DNA from: Rubripirellula reticaptiva
Lineage (GTDB): Bacteria; Planctomycetota; Planctomycetia; Pirellulales; Pirellulaceae
Direction: 5' to 3'
NCBI RefSeq assembly: GCF_007860175.1
Contig: NZ_SJPX01000005.1
Span: forward strand, 372,001-436,000
DNA: 64,000 nucleotides
Part shown: positions 8,612 through 17,681 of the stretch, in pieces
How the letters are laid out: the number at the start of each line of letters is the position of its first letter
Position numbering within the stretch: position 1 is the first letter of the stretch
Translations under genes and position numbers: made by a program
Notes under the pieces: generated by a model
Databases searched by the model: none
Told to the model about the DNA's origin: nothing
What the model saw: only the letters and a program-made list of their open reading frames with translations

Positions 8612-10566
8612 GCGACGTGATCCCAAGCCAAACCTTTGTCCGCAAGTGTGTCGAGCTTCAGTTTCTGAAACCCGACCAAGCCGACGAAACCCTTGCCGAA
8701 GCCGTGTCCAGCCAGACGGCCGTCGAAACGTTAGTCGTGCGCCGCGGATGGATGACACCGGAATTGGTGGACATTGTCGTATCGCTTTGCAATCCGACTG
8801 AAATTGCGCCGGGCTACGAACTGCTAGACGTGCTTGGCCGAGGCGGCATGGGCGTCGTCTATCGAGCACGGCAACTCGACTTGAACCGGATCGTTGCGAT
8901 CAAAACCATCTTGCTGTCCAGCATGTCGAACCCGAACGTGGCTAAGCGATTTGAGCGTGAAGCAATGGCAATCGCGCGGCTACAACATCCCGGTATCGTC
9001 CAAGCATGGAACTTTGGCCAACACAATCACCGATACTACTTGGCCATGGAGTTCGTGGACGGTCAATCGTGCGATCAGATCATCAGCGGTGGACGCCGAC
9101 TATCGCCGAAGATTGCTTGGAGTTACGTCCGTCAGGTTGCCGCTGGTTTATTGCACGCGCATTCGCAAGGCGTGATCCACCGTGACATCAAGCCTGCAAA
9201 TTTATTAGCAACTACGCCACCGGAAGGCTCGTCACTGCCACCGGGCGCAAAGGTGATCAAGATCGCCGACTTTGGTTTGGCAGTCCTAGCTGACAACGAC
9301 TCGCTTGAAAGTCGCATCACGACCGACAATGCACTGGTGGGCAGCCCGGCCTACATGTCGCCCGAGCAATTCGGCGGCGAGGACGTTGATTTCCGCAGCG
9401 ATATCTATTCACTTGGCGTGACGGCGCTAAACCTGTTGACAGGACAGACTCCGTTTGCGGCCAAAAGCCTGGTTCAACTGGCTGGAATGAAGAAGACCGG
9501 CTTGGCGATCGACGATCCGCAATTGGCAAGCCTACCCAGTGATCAAGCCGATTTGATTCGCACCATGATCGCGCCGACGCCAAACGATCGCCCGCAAAGC
9601 TACCGTGACTTGATCGACCGAATCGAACAATTGCAGGTCGCCGATTGGCCCCAGTCGTCACCCACCACTGCGGCAATGACCGAGACGCTGCAGTTTGATT
9701 CAAGTGATGATTTTTCCACCCTTTCATTTACGACCACTCCACTCAGTGACGCAGAAAGCCAACCGACGATTCAACTGAACAACTCCGACCGGCCACCACG
9801 TGGAAAGCGTCGATCGCGAATTTGGATTGGACTGATTGCCGTTGGGATCGCCGGGTCGTTAGCGGCATGTATGCTGACCTGGATGCCATGGAACGAAACC
9901 GGCGATCGGTCGTTCACAAAAGTCACGACGGTGTTGCCGTTATTCGATGGAGTGACTTTGGCGGGCTGGGACGTCGGCGGCACGATGGTCGGGGCTTGGA
10001 ATGTGGTCGAGTCGCCCGACGATTCAACCAGCATCGCATGCTTGGCCCGTCGTGGTGCCATCACGCGCCGGTTGCCACAGTGGCCACATCAACGGATCAG
10101 TTTGTTTGTTTACCTTTCGGAATCAGACGACGACTCAGATTCCGAATCTACCACCACTGCCGACATTGATTTCGGGTTCCAAGGCGCCGGCGCCACAGTC
10201 CCCCATCCTACGTTTCGCGTCACTGACAAGATGATCGCACTTGGATTGAAAAAAGGCGATTTTGGCGACTTCGAATCTTGGCACCAACGGCGGGCGCCCA
10301 ACTCGATCCATGATCGCTACCACGTGATCGACATCGAACGCCAAGATAGTGATTGGTACGTGTTCTTTGAACAACAATTCATCGGAACGCTGCCGATCGA
10401 CGATTCCGATAACGTCGAAAATCAATCCGGCCAAGGTATGCTGCGTTTGGTGGTGACCGATAACGATCCCGATCAACCGAAAGTGCATTTCGCAGATCTG
10501 CAATCAAGCCAATTGGCTGCCACAATCAATACAGCTACAGGCGACGTGACAAAAAATCCTGAATAG
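8608..10566 (+). CDS. Transmembrane Ser/Thr protein kinase with C-terminal DUF1080/LamG-like domain
   Basis: The 652-residue protein has a short helical N-terminal region (~65 residues). A full Hanks-type kinase domain follows: Gly loop GRGGMGVV at 77-84, catalytic Lys in VAIK (99), HRDIKPAN at 191-198, DFG at 221-223 and GSPAYMSPEQ in the activation segment. A low-complexity linker leads to one membrane segment (about 405-428, IWIGLIAVGIAGSLAACML). Beyond it lies an external domain starting LPLFDGVTLAGWDVGG, which matches the opening of DUF1080 (3-keto-disaccharide hydrolase/LamG-like) domains. The kinase is thus cytoplasmic with a possible carbohydrate-sensing sensor. The TTG start overlaps the stop of the redoxin lipoprotein gene by 4 bases. 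The kinase call is secure; the sensor ligand is unknown. Confidence 0.94.
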   Translation: MSDVIPSQTFVRKCVELQFLKPDQADETLAEAVSSQTAVETLVVRRGWMTPELVDIVVSLCNPTEIAPGYELLDVLGRGGMGVVYRARQLDLNRIVAIKTILLSSMSNPNVAKRFEREAMAIARLQHPGIVQAWNFGQHNHRYYLAMEFVDGQSCDQIISGGRRLSPKIAWSYVRQVAAGLLHAHSQGVIHRDIKPANLLATTPPEGSSLPPGAKVIKIADFGLAVLADNDSLESRITTDNALVGSPAYMSPEQFGGEDVDFRSDIYSLGVTALNLLTGQTPFAAKSLVQLAGMKKTGLAIDDPQLASLPSDQADLIRTMIAPTPNDRPQSYRDLIDRIEQLQVADWPQSSPTTAAMTETLQFDSSDDFSTLSFTTTPLSDAESQPTIQLNNSDRPPRGKRRSRIWIGLIAVGIAGSLAACMLTWMPWNETGDRSFTKVTTVLPLFDGVTLAGWDVGGTMVGAWNVVESPDDSTSIACLARRGAITRRLPQWPHQRISLFVYLSESDDDSDSESTTTADIDFGFQGAGATVPHPTFRVTDKMIALGLKKGDFGDFESWHQRRAPNSIHDRYHVIDIERQDSDWYVFFEQQFIGTLPIDDSDNVENQSGQGMLRLVVTDNDPDQPKVHFADLQSSQLAATINTATGDVTKNPE

Positions 10567-10598
10567 CCTATTTCACTTCCTTCCAAGACCTCGATCCT

Positions 10599-10898
10599 AT
10601 GTCCGACCCCCAAAACACATCTCTTCCTGTCGGGTCTCAACCCGCCGACGTGCCTTCGTTCGGTTGTATCGTTTACGTTCGCGCGAATCCTGCGGGCGGT
10701 GTGATCGCGCGAGTTGCCAACCTCGACGGCATCGAGATCGCGGGATCGACCGAGCGCGACGTGCTCTCTCGAATTGTTCCCCAATTCAAAAAGAAAATCC
10801 AAGACCACATGGCCGCCGATAAACCGATCCCGTGGACCGAACCGCCAGCGGCGATGACCGAAGGTGAACAGAAGCGTTTTCTGCCGATGCATCTTTAA
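10599..10898 (+). CDS. Small conserved-type protein of unknown function
   Basis: The 99-residue protein lies 32 bases after the kinase gene on the same strand. The central part (VYVRANPAGGVIARVANLDGI) looks like a beta-rich fold, followed by a helix (RDVLSRIVPQFKKKIQDHM) and an acidic/Pro segment. There is no signal peptide or membrane segment, so it is probably cytoplasmic. I do not recognise the family. The composition and codon use match neighbouring real genes, and its position suggests cotranscription with the kinase. Confidence 0.7.
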   Translation: MSDPQNTSLPVGSQPADVPSFGCIVYVRANPAGGVIARVANLDGIEIAGSTERDVLSRIVPQFKKKIQDHMAADKPIPWTEPPAAMTEGEQKRFLPMHL

Positions 10899-10947
10899 AA
10901 AAGCAAGCGACTGGTTCGCCAATTCCTGAAGTCTCCGCCGCGCTGCC

Positions 10948-11877
10948 TTACCGACTTCGGCGATCCAGAAATTTCAATTCGCGGTACAGCGTTTCGACAT
11001 GCGGCATGGTGAAACCGACTGCTTTAGCCGCACGAATCGGGTTGCCTAGGATTGCTTCGACTTCCATCGGTCGTTTCGCCAAGAAATCCAACCGCATGCT
11101 GCTGTCGTACGGCACCATTTCTTTGGTCACATCAATCGTCGCTGCGATTGCTTTCTCGGCGACGTTCACGCCGCATGCCGCAGCCGCAGCGTGGACTTCG
11201 CGGACAATGGTCTCGGCAAGTTCTAACGCGTCGGGATCGTCAACGATTTCCTTGGTTGATGCGTTCAGCGCTACCGACAACCCGTTAAAAGGAATGTTCC
11301 ACATCAACTTTTTCCATCGCGTCATCGGCAGATTGCCAGTCGCGTGCGCGTCGATTCCCGCCGAAACCATTTCGTCGGCAATCCGCTGAACCCTCGGTGT
11401 CACGTCGATCGCATGATCACCGTATTCACCGAACACGACACGTCCTTGATCGACATGTTTGATGTGCCCTGGACCAACTTTGTTGCTGCACAAAAAGCAG
11501 CAACCACCCAGCACACGTTCGGGACCGACCACCGCAGCAGTATCAGCTTCGCTATGAAGACCGTTTTGCAGAACCAATACCACACCGCCTTCGCGCGTTG
11601 GCGACGGCAGGAGATCTTTCAACAGTCCGTTCTTGGTCGTCTTCAGCCCTACGATCGTCACATCGCAAGGTGGCATTGTTTCCACCGATGCGTGGGCGTG
11701 CACATCTTGCAAGTGAAAGTCACCCAGCCTTGTGTCAACTCGCAAACCGTTCGCTACGACGTGGTCGTAATCACGATTCAACAAGAAATGGACTTCGAAA
11801 CCAGCACGAGCCAGAAGGCCGCCGTAGAGTCCGCCAAGTGCGCCTGCACCAACCACCGCATATCGTTGTTTTTCCAT
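10948..11877 (-). CDS. panE: 2-dehydropantoate 2-reductase family protein (ApbA/PanE)
   Basis: The 309-residue protein has an N-terminal Rossmann nucleotide-binding motif (YAVVGAGALGGLYGGLLARAG) for NADPH. The C-terminal helical domain contains the family's catalytic Lys region (MTRWKKLMWNIPFNGLSVAL). PanE reduces ketopantoate to pantoate in coenzyme A biosynthesis. Other members of this fold act on different 2-oxoacids, and no other pantothenate gene is nearby, so the exact substrate is not certain. It is separated by 116 bases from the upstream same-strand unknown gene. Confidence 0.85.
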   Translation of the reverse strand: MEKQRYAVVGAGALGGLYGGLLARAGFEVHFLLNRDYDHVVANGLRVDTRLGDFHLQDVHAHASVETMPPCDVTIVGLKTTKNGLLKDLLPSPTREGGVVLVLQNGLHSEADTAAVVGPERVLGGCCFLCSNKVGPGHIKHVDQGRVVFGEYGDHAIDVTPRVQRIADEMVSAGIDAHATGNLPMTRWKKLMWNIPFNGLSVALNASTKEIVDDPDALELAETIVREVHAAAAACGVNVAEKAIAATIDVTKEMVPYDSSMRLDFLAKRPMEVEAILGNPIRAAKAVGFTMPHVETLYRELKFLDRRSR

Positions 11878-11993
11878 AGGTGGAAGTATAACGACGCTGT
11901 AAAGATTGTTCAGCCGGGATAGACGCCCAGCCTAAGAAATCACTCTGCACGAATTCACCGATACGCAGACAGACTTTCTCGATGTCTGGATCA

Positions 11994-12623
11994 TCAAGCG
12001 AAAACGAACTTCTGGATTTGATCAATCGAGGCTTGCGTTTCTGCCACGGTTCGCACCGGTGGAATCTGTTGCAAAAAATCGCCTGGCAAACAACGCGACG
12101 CCAAGAAGCTCGCCGTGCGTTCAAATTCAGCGTCTCGGAACGCTTCCGCCTTTTGATACGAAGGGCTGGGCAAGATCGAATCGGTAAGTGCGGACACCAC
12201 CGCTCGCCAATCGGACAAGACATGCGCGTCGGCATCGATATATGGCGCTCGTCCATATTGGCACTCGTACGCGTCCAGCACACTCTCGCGCCATGACTGA
12301 GGGGTCGTGGTCAACGTAGGATCAGCAATCTCGATCTCGATCAGATCAATGATCTCACAAAAGATTGCATCAATCGCAGCTTCCCAAATCGCAGCTGGCG
12401 GCAGAGCTTGACGAGTCGTCAACAAGCATCCGGCGATCTGATCCAGCAGCCAGATCCGTTGCTCGACATCCCACATGTCGAAAGCATCGATTCCGTACCG
12501 CCAAGTTTCGGCCTCACCCCGAAACTCCTCGATCAAGTGATCTAGCATCATGCCAAGTCCGCCACGAACCAAGTCCGCTTCGGCGTCTCTTAACGTTCTC
12601 AACCCATCAACTGTTGGCCACAT
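11994..12623 (-). CDS. Hypothetical protein, acidic helical
   Basis: The 209-residue protein has no signal peptide or membrane segment. It is mostly helical and rich in Asp, Glu and Trp (for example TWRYGIDAFDMWDVEQRIWL). It lies 27 bases after the GT-C glycosyltransferase gene on the same strand, so both may be one transcript. I do not recognise a family. A competing 287-residue frame on the opposite strand has an unnatural Arg/Ser/Pro-rich composition, which favours this one. Confidence 0.7.
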   Translation of the reverse strand: MWPTVDGLRTLRDAEADLVRGGLGMMLDHLIEEFRGEAETWRYGIDAFDMWDVEQRIWLLDQIAGCLLTTRQALPPAAIWEAAIDAIFCEIIDLIEIEIADPTLTTTPQSWRESVLDAYECQYGRAPYIDADAHVLSDWRAVVSALTDSILPSPSYQKAEAFRDAEFERTASFLASRCLPGDFLQQIPPVRTVAETQASIDQIQKFVFA

Positions 12624-12650
12624 CGGTTTTTGCTCCTTCGTATCCGAACG

Positions 12651-14018
12651 CTACTGCTGAATCGAACGATCCTTTTGACGACCGTAAATGCAGCCGGCCG
12701 CAACAATCGCAAGCCCCGGAACAGCCGGAGCCCGCATTCGCACGTTGCTCCAATAAACCGCGTGAACCGCGGACAAAGTCAACAACATCGATAAGATTGC
12801 CCAACCCAGCACCGAATGCAAGCAGATTTCGCATTTCCGCAATCGCCACACCCCGACTACCACCATCCCATAGAATATTGAAAAGTAGATTCCTACCGCT
12901 AAGGTCGAAATTGCCGACCGCTGAGAGGTCACGTGGGGCAGTGGTTTCCACATTCGCCACAAACGCGAAAAACATGACCGAACAAAAGTCACCGGTTGGC
13001 GGCGGATCAGTGCTTTCGCCGCCGACATCGCCAACCGGTCGTCATCGATCTCCGATGCATCCGGTGGGAACAGAGCGTCGCCGGCGTCAGACCAATCTCG
13101 TTCCCAAAATTCCTCAGTCGTTGGATCGCCCTGATAGCGATGCGAGTAAGCATCAAAAAAGGACTGAGGATCCCATGCCTGACCGCTATTGTTGGACTGC
13201 AAATGGCGATAGTACATGGGGTTGTTAGCCAGCAATAATGTGTAACCACCATGCGTTGTTGCCCAAACGGGATGCCCCACCACTTGTTGGTTTCGAAACA
13301 TCCATCCAGCCATCGTGATCCCGATGACTCCGGCTATCGCGAACACGGGCGTCCATGGCCATTCCTGGTCGCGGCGACGCATGGCCCGAAACGCCATCCA
13401 AGCTAGCCCCAGCACGATAAGCGCAGCCCAAACCAAAAACGTCGGACGACACAGATATGCCAAAGCCAACAACGTTCCAATCGCCAAACTGCGTTTCAAA
13501 GAAAAGCCCCAGCGCGCTGCGACGGCAATCTGCCAAAGCACTGCTGATACGATTGCACCTGCCATCGTTTCGGTCATCACAACGGTCGACTGTTGCAACA
13601 GAATGGGATCGACAATGACTAGCACCGCAGCGAACCACGCGACTCGGCGATCTGACGAAAACGACATCGTTGCTAAGTAAATGAAAACGGCCGTTGCCGA
13701 TCCCAATAACACGTGCAGTACTGCGATCGGCACAACGTCCGGCGTCGTCCATGACAACACATACGGGTACAGCGGCGGCCGAAATGCGATCGAACGAACT
13801 TCGCCATCGGGGCCAGTCAAGCCAAACACACCGGACTGAATTATCGTTTTTGCGATTGCCCGGTACGCATCCGGGTCGTCGCGAAGGTCAGCCAACGACA
13901 CCGCTGAAACCGTCGCTCGCACGAAAAGAGCCAGCACGAAAACAGCGAGAATCGACTTGCTCTGGCTGAGCGTTTTCTGCCACCGCTCGTCATGCGAAGC
14001 CTGACTTGCCATCATCAC
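12651..14018 (-). CDS. GT-C type membrane glycosyltransferase (GT39/ArnT-like)
   Basis: The 455-residue protein has about 9-11 predicted membrane segments, beginning with SILAVFVLALFVRATVSAVS. The first periplasmic loop carries an acidic motif (LADLRDDPDAYRAIAKTI), as in polyprenol-phosphate-dependent mannosyl/arabinosyl transferases. A C-terminal hydrophilic stretch (~270-345) is followed by further membrane segments. Such enzymes move a sugar from a lipid-linked donor onto protein or lipid on the outer side of the membrane. Substrates cannot be read from sequence. It is divergent from the adjacent MMPL transporter. Confidence 0.82.
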   Translation of the reverse strand: MMMASQASHDERWQKTLSQSKSILAVFVLALFVRATVSAVSLADLRDDPDAYRAIAKTIIQSGVFGLTGPDGEVRSIAFRPPLYPYVLSWTTPDVVPIAVLHVLLGSATAVFIYLATMSFSSDRRVAWFAAVLVIVDPILLQQSTVVMTETMAGAIVSAVLWQIAVAARWGFSLKRSLAIGTLLALAYLCRPTFLVWAALIVLGLAWMAFRAMRRRDQEWPWTPVFAIAGVIGITMAGWMFRNQQVVGHPVWATTHGGYTLLLANNPMYYRHLQSNNSGQAWDPQSFFDAYSHRYQGDPTTEEFWERDWSDAGDALFPPDASEIDDDRLAMSAAKALIRRQPVTFVRSCFSRLWRMWKPLPHVTSQRSAISTLAVGIYFSIFYGMVVVGVWRLRKCEICLHSVLGWAILSMLLTLSAVHAVYWSNVRMRAPAVPGLAIVAAGCIYGRQKDRSIQQ

Positions 14019-14072
14019 CGATTACCAAACGCCGTATTTACGATTCTCACTGAACAAAGTTCGACCATCATA

Positions 14073-16376
14073 GTGAATCAGCCATTGCCGCGCAGTAAAG
14101 CCGAAAAACTTTCACAGATGGTGGTTCGTTACCGTTTTGTGTTGGCGTTGGTTGGTGTGATCGCTGCCGCGATTTCCTTTCCCCTCGCACGGCAAGTCGA
14201 TTTTGATCGCAGCATTCGGGCCATGTTCGCGGCCGACGATCCAACCCTTATCGGCTACCGAGAACTCGAAGACTCGTTCGGTGGCAACGAAGTCGTGATG
14301 TTGGTTTACGAGGACGCCGAGTTTGAAACAACCGCAGGTCTAGAACGAAACGAGGCTCTTTCGAATCAGATCGCCAACCTGCCGGGCGTCGCCGGGGTGC
14401 TGTCGCCGGCGGTACTGAACCGAGCGGTCGAGAAACTTCGTCCGGGGTCGTTGTTTTCAAAATCCGTAGCGCTGTTCAAGTCCTCGGATCCGGTAGCGAA
14501 AGGTTTTATGAACCTGTTTTCTGGCTATACGCATTCGGCTGACCGAAAACGAGCCGCCGTTGTTGCCATGTTAGAACGTGACCACACGCGGCAGACGATC
14601 GACTCACTGAAATCAATCGCTGCTGAACTTGACGACCAACCCGATGATGCGATCGGTGACGTCGCCTTGGTCGGCGAACCGGTACTGGTGCATGACGGAT
14701 TCGAATTGATCCAGCGAGATGGTAAACGACTGGAAATCACAACAATTGTCTTATTGTCGATCGTATTGCTAATCGCGTTGGGCGACATGCGGTTGGTGAC
14801 ACTCGCGGCAATCTCAATCGCTTGGTCGGTCACCATCACCAAGGCAATCATGTTCACCGCCGGTATTGAGCTGTCACTGGTGGCGACCATTTTGACAGCG
14901 ATCGTGACCGTCATCACGGTCACTGCCATCTTGCACTTAGGCGTGCGGTTTCAAACCAGCATCCGCCGAGGCAAAAGTCGCCCCGCGGCGCTGGCCAAGA
15001 CGTTTGCCCGACTATCCGTACCGATTTTCTGGACATGCATGACTGATGCGGCCGGATTTGCGGCGTTAGCGGTGTCAGGCATTTTACCCGTTGCTCAATT
15101 TGGCATCATGACTGCCATCGCCTCGATCGCCGTCTTCGTTTCGTTGGCACTGTTCGCTCCGACATTATTGATGATTCCCAACATAGGAAAACCAGCCGCC
15201 AACCCAATAGTGACGCGTGTCAATCATTTCCTGCACCGAACCGGCTTGGTTGTTGCGTCATGGTCAGTGCACCACCGCACCGCGGTCATCGGCGTGACAA
15301 TCGTGTGCGTGATTTTTGTGGTGTTGGGAATGGGCCGTGCCGAAGTTGAAACGAGTTTTCTGAACAACTTTCGCCCCGACAGCGAGATCGTGATTGACTA
15401 TGGCCACGTCGAATCCAACTTCGGCGGCGCCGGAGTCTGGGACATCGTGATGGACACACCTAAGGATCTTAGCGAAGAATACCTGGAGTCAGTTCGCCGC
15501 CTGGAAGACGACTTGCGAGGAATAGAGATCGACGGTGCAAAACTAACCAAAGTGATTAGCTTGGCAGACGCCGACTCGGTAGCGATGAAGGTGCGAATTT
15601 TGAAATTAGTGTCTCCATCGACAAGACTATCAGGAATGAGTGCGACGATGCCCGTGTTTTTCGCTGCGTTATTGTCGGATTCCGCCGATGGTGAGCCCGG
15701 AAAGTTACGCATCATGCTGCGCAGCGAAGAACACCTGGATGCCGAGCGCAAGACTGCGTTGATTGACGAAGTTCGCCGAGTGGTCGCATCAAGCGAAGTC
15801 GGCAAAGCGGCGCGAGTCACGGGTTACTACGTGATGATGGCTCGATTGGTCGGGCAGATGATCGTTGATCAATGGCGATGCTTTGCCGCTTCGGGCGTTT
15901 TGGTTTGGGGACTGTTGATCGTCGCGACCCGGTCACTAAGGCTAGCGACGCTGGCATTGTTGCCGAATCTGCTACCCGTCTTCTTGGTGCTCGCGGTCGT
16001 CGGACTGACGGGCGGAAAAATCAACATGGGCGCGGCGATGATCGCCGCAGTCTCCATTGGTTTATCGATCGACGGCTCTGTACACTTTTTATCGGCATTT
16101 CAACGACTGCGTCGCAGAGGTCACTCGTCGATCGACAGCGCCATTCATGCGGCAGGCAACATTGGTGCCGCTGTCGTTCTAGCCACAATTGCATTGGTCG
16201 TCGGGTTTGGTGCCATGACGACCAGCCAGTTCGTGCCGACGGCTACCTTCGGCAACTTGATCGCAGCGACGCTTGCGATCGGAACGATCGTGAACCTGAC
16301 ACTATTGCCGTGCCTGGTTGGTGCCGGGCATGTTGCCGAGATCGCGTCGCCACTGGATCAGTCGGCGCACGCTTGA
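14073..16376 (+). CDS. RND superfamily transporter, MMPL/HpnN-like
   Basis: From the GTG at 14073 the product is 767 residues; an ATG at 13992 would overlap the divergent gene and adds a non-membrane tail. The protein has the two-fold MMPL/HpnN layout. TM1 (VLALVGVIAAAISFPLA) is followed by a large periplasmic domain starting VDFDRSIRAMFAADDP and five clustered membrane segments. TM7 (AVIGVTIVCVIFVVLGMG) is followed by a second periplasmic domain and another five-helix cluster. FGGNEVVMLVYED and FGGAGVWDIVMD are equivalent starts of the two periplasmic domains. Such proteins export lipids, hopanoids or related hydrophobic molecules using proton motive force. The 3' end overlaps the convergent aldo/keto reductase gene by 19 bases. 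Confidence 0.9.
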   Translation: MNQPLPRSKAEKLSQMVVRYRFVLALVGVIAAAISFPLARQVDFDRSIRAMFAADDPTLIGYRELEDSFGGNEVVMLVYEDAEFETTAGLERNEALSNQIANLPGVAGVLSPAVLNRAVEKLRPGSLFSKSVALFKSSDPVAKGFMNLFSGYTHSADRKRAAVVAMLERDHTRQTIDSLKSIAAELDDQPDDAIGDVALVGEPVLVHDGFELIQRDGKRLEITTIVLLSIVLLIALGDMRLVTLAAISIAWSVTITKAIMFTAGIELSLVATILTAIVTVITVTAILHLGVRFQTSIRRGKSRPAALAKTFARLSVPIFWTCMTDAAGFAALAVSGILPVAQFGIMTAIASIAVFVSLALFAPTLLMIPNIGKPAANPIVTRVNHFLHRTGLVVASWSVHHRTAVIGVTIVCVIFVVLGMGRAEVETSFLNNFRPDSEIVIDYGHVESNFGGAGVWDIVMDTPKDLSEEYLESVRRLEDDLRGIEIDGAKLTKVISLADADSVAMKVRILKLVSPSTRLSGMSATMPVFFAALLSDSADGEPGKLRIMLRSEEHLDAERKTALIDEVRRVVASSEVGKAARVTGYYVMMARLVGQMIVDQWRCFAASGVLVWGLLIVATRSLRLATLALLPNLLPVFLVLAVVGLTGGKINMGAAMIAAVSIGLSIDGSVHFLSAFQRLRRRGHSSIDSAIHAAGNIGAAVVLATIALVVGFGAMTTSQFVPTATFGNLIAATLAIGTIVNLTLLPCLVGAGHVAEIASPLDQSAHA

Positions 16377-17359
16377 TCGATAGCGACCCAATCAATTGCG
16401 ACAAGTTCATCGTCGGCGAAATCCAGTTGCTGTAAACAGGCGATGTTCTCGATAATTTGTTCCGGGTGGCTGGCCCCAGTCAATACGGATGTGACGCGCT
16501 GATCTCGTAAGATCCAAGACAGTGCCATCTGGCCTAGCGTTTGCCCACGTTGATTCGCGATCTCATTCAGCTTGGCGATTTGTTGCAACCGCTTGTCAGT
16601 TATCCGCCCCGAATCAATCGCGCCGTTGCCTTGATTGATCGCCGCACGCGAATCAGACGGGATCCCACTAAGGTACCGTGCCGTCAATAATCCTTGGGCA
16701 AGTGGTGAAAATGCAATCACTCCGACGCCATTTCGCGCTGCCGTCGGAAACACGGATGATTCGGCGGCGCGGTCAAACAGATTGTACCGAGGCTGATGAA
16801 TCGTGATCGGCGACCAGCCTTTGGCGATCATCACCGCAACGGCGTCGGCAAAACGGGGATCAGGATAGTTTGACAGTCCGGTGTACAACGCTTTGCCCTG
16901 CCGAACGAGCGTCTCGAGAGCGCCGAGAGTTTCTTCGAGCGGTGTTTCGAGGTCGACGCGATGCGAATAGAAAATGTCGACATAATCAACGCCCAACCGT
17001 TTCAGCGATTGCTCGCAAGACTCGATCAAGTACTTTTTCCCGCCACCATCACCGTAGGGGCCAGGCCACATCGGGTATCCGGCCTTACTGCTGATGACCA
17101 GTTCGTGGCGTGGCATCTCGGTCAATATCTGGCCGAACAACGCTTCACTTGCGCCCGCCGGGTTGCCGTAGTTGTTTGCAAAGTCAAAGTGCGTGATGCC
17201 GTGGTCGAACGCAGTAAAGAAGATGCGTTTGGATTCATCCGCATCACGATAGCTTCCGATCCCTTGCCAACCGCCCAAGCTGATTACCGGCAACCGCAAG
17301 CCAGAATTACCGCAACGACGGTAGACCATCGAATCATAACGCGACGGATTGAACTTCAT
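16358..17359 (-). CDS. yghZ: Aldo/keto reductase, YghZ (L-glyceraldehyde 3-phosphate reductase) type
   Basis: The ATG at 17359 gives 333 residues beginning MKFNPSRYDSMVYRRCGNSG, which lines up with the start of E. coli YghZ; a TTG 36 bases upstream is possible but adds residues absent from the family. Family motifs are ITHFDFANNYG, SSKAGYPMWPGPYGDGGGKK, VDIFYSHRVD, FSPLAQGLLTARYLSGIP and SWILRDQRVTSVLTGAS. It carries the AKR catalytic set: Asp and Tyr in DFANNY, Lys in KAGY and His in YSHR. YghZ uses NADPH to reduce L-glyceraldehyde 3-phosphate and methylglyoxal. The physiological substrate here is unproven. Confidence 0.93.
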   Translation of the reverse strand: MKFNPSRYDSMVYRRCGNSGLRLPVISLGGWQGIGSYRDADESKRIFFTAFDHGITHFDFANNYGNPAGASEALFGQILTEMPRHELVISSKAGYPMWPGPYGDGGGKKYLIESCEQSLKRLGVDYVDIFYSHRVDLETPLEETLGALETLVRQGKALYTGLSNYPDPRFADAVAVMIAKGWSPITIHQPRYNLFDRAAESSVFPTAARNGVGVIAFSPLAQGLLTARYLSGIPSDSRAAINQGNGAIDSGRITDKRLQQIAKLNEIANQRGQTLGQMALSWILRDQRVTSVLTGASHPEQIIENIACLQQLDFADDELVAIDWVAIDQACAD

Positions 17360-17681
17360 GATTGACCTAGCTGTGACAAGGGAGTCGTTAATCAAGTGAC
17401 CTCGAAATTGAGTCTAACATTCCCGGCAAATCAGGCAAACTTTACGAAGCAAACCTGCAAAACGAGTTCGACCGACGGAACTGGCAATTTCGGCGCAATC
17501 CCGACAACCGATCCAATGACTACGGATTATGCAATCCCGACACTTTAAGACTGATTCCCATTTGTATACCCGAACTTTGTTGATGACGCGGGGGGCGCGA
17601 CTAGCCTTTGCTAGATCAAAACATCAAGGTCAATGCGGCTGTTCGTGTTGTACCTTCTCTCCCCTCTAAGGATTTCCCCCT
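17360..17681. other. Divergent intergenic region, 322 bases
   Basis: The region between the divergent aldo/keto reductase and YTV genes must hold both promoters. An AAGGA ribosome-binding site lies just before the GTG at 17682. I find no coding frame, hairpin or clear promoter consensus in it. Confidence 0.6.

Noticed and set aside
12365-13228. 287-residue plus-strand frame
   Set aside because: It overlaps two minus-strand genes and has an Arg/Ser/Pro-rich unnatural composition.
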